Below are positions 61,655-64,000 of a stretch of 64,000 nucleotides of DNA, piece by piece. A model generated the notes under the pieces. That model was not told the DNA's origin and did no database searches. It saw nothing but the letters and a program-made list of their open reading frames with translations. Source of the DNA: Rhizobium sp. Q54 (GTDB lineage: Bacteria; Pseudomonadota; Alphaproteobacteria; Rhizobiales; Beijerinckiaceae); the NCBI GenBank assembly GCA_945878875.1, contig CAMCUC010000002.1, positions 1 to 64,000 on the forward strand, given 5' to 3'. Both the position numbers and the translations under genes were made by a program. Every line of letters starts with the position of its first letter. Within the stretch, counting starts at the first letter, position 1.

Positions 61655-62119
61655 TGGATGGAGCCCGGTCTGGGATATCGCTGCGGAATTTGCCGTCTCG
61701 AAACGCTGAACCAAAAATCAAACTGCCGCCACAAGGGCGGCAGCAAGGCGAAGCACATCAAGAAGATCTCAAACTTAAGTTCTTATTTTATGTTTTTCCC
61801 GGCGGCGGGTCAAATAAAGCCGCAATAGCGATTTAGGCAGCGCCTGAACCCTTGCGCAAACCACTTGTATGGCGGGCCTCTTCCGAACATACCGGTGGGT
61901 AAACGCGTAATGCTTGGGGAAAACGCAGTAAACGCATCCTTAAAGAGGCCCGCACGCCTTGCATGCGATTCAACAGGTAGTGTAATTTCTCACCTGTCCA
62001 CTACAACATTATGTGTGCGGCGGACCTTCATATGAGAGTTTCCCTAGCGTTGAACGACGCCGGCGGGTCCGGCGCATCGTCGCGTCCGGATTCTTGCCAC
62101 GGACCCCTGAGGAGGACTT
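61655..62119. other. Divergent control region of argD and gcrA
   Basis: A 465-base region without recognisable genes. The argD side carries a terminator-like hairpin (61710-61743). The gcrA side has a CcrM methylation site GATTC (61967-61971) about 150 bases before the start, of interest because GcrA acts at methylated GANTC sites. The centre is AT-richer around 61760-61800. Promoter boxes could not be placed with confidence. Confidence 0.55.
61710..61743 (-). terminator. Terminator-like hairpin in the argD leader
   Basis: On the minus strand CTGCCGCC and GGCGGCAG (61736-61743 and 61723-61730) pair perfectly around a 5-base loop and are followed by TTTGATTTTTGG. No minus-strand gene precedes it within the region, so it would stop transcripts that begin upstream of argD, as an attenuator does. 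Confidence 0.65.
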
Positions 62120-62668
62120 ATGTCCTGGACCGATGAACGAGTTGACCTTCTGCGCAAGCTCTGGACCGATGGTCTGAGCGCGAGCCAGATCGCCGCTGAA
62201 CTTTCCAACGGCATCACCCGCAACGCTGTCATCGGCAAGGTGCATCGCCTCGGCCTTTCAGGGCGGGTGAAGGCGAACGCGCCCGTGGTCGCCCGGCCCC
62301 GCGTACAACAGGCGGCGGCTGCCCCCCGCGCCGCCAAGCCGGCCCCGTCGCGCCCGATGACCGCCGTGCGCGGCAACACTGTGATGGTGATCGAGGCCCA
62401 GACGTTCGAGGCCGCCGCGCCTGCGCCGCGTCCGATGGAAGAGGTCGTCATTCCGATCTCCGAGCGCGTCACCATCATGGAATTGCGCGAGGCGATGTGC
62501 CGCTGGCCGCTGGGCGATCCCTCCCAGCCGGACTTTCGCTATTGCGGCGCCCGCTCCGACGTCGGCGCCTCCTATTGCGCGCATCATTCGCGCATGGCCT
62601 ACCAGCCAGCTCAGGACCGCCGCCGCGAACGCGAGCGCCGCGCCCAGCAGATGGCCCGTCAGGGCTGA
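62120..62668 (+). CDS. gcrA: GcrA cell-cycle regulator
   Basis: A 182-residue regulator conserved in alphaproteobacteria. It binds RNA polymerase sigma70 and CcrM-methylated GANTC promoters to control S-phase genes. The N-terminal helix-turn-helix (SWTDERVDLLRKLWTDGLSA, SQIAAELSNGITRNAVIGKV) is followed by an Ala/Pro-rich linker (about 50-110) and the C-terminal sigma-interacting part with CRWPLGDPSQPDFRYCGARS and SYCAHHSRMAYQ. A strong GGAGGA site precedes the ATG. It is followed by a bidirectional terminator. Confidence 0.97.
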   Translation: MSWTDERVDLLRKLWTDGLSASQIAAELSNGITRNAVIGKVHRLGLSGRVKANAPVVARPRVQQAAAAPRAAKPAPSRPMTAVRGNTVMVIEAQTFEAAAPAPRPMEEVVIPISERVTIMELREAMCRWPLGDPSQPDFRYCGARSDVGASYCAHHSRMAYQPAQDRRRERERRAQQMARQG

Positions 62669-62692
62669 TCTGCATCAACCTCGATCAATCAT

Positions 62693-62725
62693 AAAGCGGG
62701 GCCTTCAGGCCCCGCTTTTGTTTTT
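62693..62725. terminator. Bidirectional terminator between gcrA and the PhoR-type kinase gene
   Basis: AAAGCGGGGCC (62693-62703) pairs with GGCCCCGCTTT (62708-62718), loop TTCA, followed by T-rich sequence on the plus strand and preceded by A-rich sequence. The kinase's TGA stop (62705-62707 on the minus strand) lies in the loop, so the last codons of that gene are inside the stem. Confidence 0.85.
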
Positions 62726-63769
62726 CGGAATCCGCACCGCAAATTTGGTGCCCAGTCCCGGCTCGCTCTCGATCACGAGACGCCCGGAATGGCGCACCAC
62801 GATATGCTTCACAATCGCCAAACCAAGGCCTGTGCCGCCTTTGGCGCGGCTGGATTTGGCGTCGGCGCGATAGAAGCGCTCGGTCAGGCGCGGCAGATGT
62901 TCGGGTTCAATGCCCGGCCCCTCGTCCTGCACGCTCAACTCAACATCGTGATCGCCCAACGCAAGGTCAATCGTCACATGCGCGGACCCGCCGGGCTTAG
63001 CGCCATATTTGATTGCGTTCTCAATCAGGTTTTCAACCACGCGGATCAGCTCGTCCGGGTCGCCGACAACCCATGCGTTCTGCGGTGCGTTAATGGTGAC
63101 GACAGCGCGTTCTTCCTGCGCCAGAGGCGACAATTCATCCATTGCGCGGCGCAATATATCGGCCATGTCCACGCGGGCGCTGGGGCGCACATGCTGCGTC
63201 TGCTCGATGCGCGAGAGCGACAACAGATCGTCGATCAGGCGAGACATGCGTCGCGCCTGATCGGCCATGATCGGCAGAAATTGCGCATGGGCTGCCGGAT
63301 CGTCGCGCGCGGGGCCCTGCAGGGTCTCGACAAAGCCCAGTAGCGAGGCAAGCGGCGTGCGCAATTCATGGCTGGCGTTGGCGATGAAATCGCTGCGCAT
63401 CCGCTCCAGCCGGCGCGGCTCGCTCAAATCCAGAAACGACAACACGATCACCAGCGCGCCCGACAGGTTTGCCGGGGCCACGCGCACGTCAAACAACAGC
63501 TCGTGGGGAAAGCGCTCGCTCCACGCGACTTGCTGCGCCTCGGCGCCGCCAGCCACGCAGGCGATGGCGTCAATCACGTCAGGCGCACGCAAGACCATGG
63601 CCAGCAGCACGTTTTCGCGCAAGGCTGGCATCAGCGCTTGCGCCTGCGAATTGGCGACGAGCACACGGGCTTGCGCGTCCAGCGCAATAACCGGCGCGTT
63701 CATGGCTTGCGCCATTACGGCAAAGGCGGCGCGCTCGGAAGGTTCAAGGGGACGCATGCCAGAGATCAT
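62705..63769 (-). CDS. phoR: PhoR-like sensor histidine kinase
   Basis: A 354-residue kinase resembling PhoR of the phosphate regulon. It has a cytoplasmic PAS-like N-terminal domain (about 15-115) with no obvious membrane helix, HisKA with His134 in DFIANASHELRTPLASLLGF, and a complete ATPase domain (NLIENAIKYG, DEGPGIEPEHLPRLTERFYR, GGTGLGLAIVKHIV). No pst, phoU or phoB genes follow within the window, so the phosphate role rests on similarity alone. Its ATG directly abuts the stop of the upstream PuuD-like gene, and it ends inside a terminator shared with gcrA. Confidence 0.8.
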   Translation of the reverse strand: MISGMRPLEPSERAAFAVMAQAMNAPVIALDAQARVLVANSQAQALMPALRENVLLAMVLRAPDVIDAIACVAGGAEAQQVAWSERFPHELLFDVRVAPANLSGALVIVLSFLDLSEPRRLERMRSDFIANASHELRTPLASLLGFVETLQGPARDDPAAHAQFLPIMADQARRMSRLIDDLLSLSRIEQTQHVRPSARVDMADILRRAMDELSPLAQEERAVVTINAPQNAWVVGDPDELIRVVENLIENAIKYGAKPGGSAHVTIDLALGDHDVELSVQDEGPGIEPEHLPRLTERFYRADAKSSRAKGGTGLGLAIVKHIVVRHSGRLVIESEPGLGTKFAVRIPKNKSGA

Positions 63770-64000
63770 CTAGCGCGCCAGATCGGCGCGCTGGCGCTGG
63801 CTCTGGTTCTGGCCCCAATCACGGATTTGCGCGCGCTCCTCGTTTGTCATCTCGGTGAGATTGTTGGGGGGCATTGCGCGGGTGAGGCCAGATTGCAGGC
63901 GCACCTGTGCGCTCCAGCGCTGAATACGCTCGGGCGTATCAAGCAAGACGCCGTTGGGCGCTATCGCCAGACCCGGCCAGGCCGGATTGTCGCCATGACA
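63770..64000 (-). CDS. puuD: PuuD-like urate hydroxylase, C-terminal cytochrome c part (partial)
   Basis: The last 76 residues of a gene cut by the right edge. It begins within a haem motif (CHGDNPAW, the C-H of CxxCH) and continues APNGVLLDTPERIQRWSAQV, then MPPNNLTEMTNEERAQIRDW with the distal Met ligand. This matches the cytochrome c tail of membrane urate hydroxylase PuuD, a purine catabolism enzyme, but other membrane-bound c-type cytochrome proteins are possible. The stop (63770-63772) directly abuts the kinase start. Confidence 0.65.
   Translation of the reverse strand, partial: CHGDNPAWPGLAIAPNGVLLDTPERIQRWSAQVRLQSGLTRAMPPNNLTEMTNEERAQIRDWGQNQSQRQRADLAR

Noticed and set aside
61967-61971. 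GATTC site upstream of gcrA as proof of CcrM/GcrA autoregulation
   Set aside because: A single GANTC in a region of this size is near chance expectation; noted only as a possibility.

Overview
The window is a 64 kb stretch of high-GC (by eye about 62-63%) chromosome from an alphaproteobacterium, most likely of the order Hyphomicrobiales (Rhizobiales), perhaps near Beijerinckiaceae or Methylocystaceae. The evidence is a GcrA cell-cycle regulator, a PdhS/PleC-type PAS kinase, phasins preceded by a PhaR-type operator, a tRNA-His without an encoded G-1, the cysQ-DUF4170-acyltransferase-waaA-lpxK lipid A block, DUF2093 and DUF6101 proteins, ExoD, and a CIRCE-controlled groESL. Almost all of it is core genome. 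Only about 2.0-3.8 kb looks foreign: it is AT-richer, holds a broken IS3-type transposase end and a small two-gene regulator cassette, and ends at the 3' end of the tRNA-His gene.

Layout: (1) 1-2.0 kb, the N-terminal part of a molybdenum hydroxylase large subunit, divergent from a FadR-type GntR regulator with an operator-like inverted repeat between them. (2) 2.0-3.9 kb, the mobile remnant and tRNA-His. (3) 4-8.1 kb, two phasins and a 928-residue sensor kinase. (4) 8.1-10.8 kb, an ADP-forming acyl-CoA synthetase/GNAT fusion (Pat family). (5) 10.8-20 kb, a double 2-hydroxyacid oxidation locus: lutA-[membrane/spermidine-synthase fusion]-lutB-lutC on the minus strand, divergent from glcDEF on the plus strand. 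(6) 20-21.4 kb, a histone H1-like lysine-rich tail fused to a GNAT-like domain. (7) 21.6-30 kb, envelope and biosynthetic genes (TorF porin, L,D-transpeptidase, flippase, gshA, ubiA, rsmE). (8) 30-34.5 kb, cysQ and lipid A/Kdo genes. (9) 34.6-44 kb, a kinase-USP fusion with a phosphoesterase, msrB, xseA, a K+ channel with a thioesterase, an MFS pump, purD, a cupin and exoD. (10) 44.8-49.6 kb, hisZG, a YddA-type ABC transporter and IHF-alpha. (11) 50-56.2 kb, groESL, a GH15 enzyme, an LLM oxidoreductase and an alpha/beta hydrolase. (12) 56.4-64 kb, a 28-residue membrane protein, tRNA-Leu, a flavin monooxygenase, a zf-CHCC protein, hslO, argF-argD, gcrA, a PhoR-type kinase and the C-terminus of a PuuD-like protein.

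Functional links: the lut and glc operons both feed lactate or glycolate electrons to the respiratory chain and share one short control region full of repeats. cysQ to lpxK is a near-continuous, partly overlapping lipid A operon. Many pairs overlap as ATGA/GTGA (lutC/lutB, lutA/fusion gene, glcD/glcE, waaA with its upstream acyltransferase, hisZ/hisG, argD/argF, channel/thioesterase), which suggests translational coupling. The most unusual items are the H1-like/GNAT fusion, the fusion gene inside the lut operon, the PhaR-type operator, a terminator-like hairpin in the argD leader, a dispersed palindromic repeat family and the 28-residue protein.
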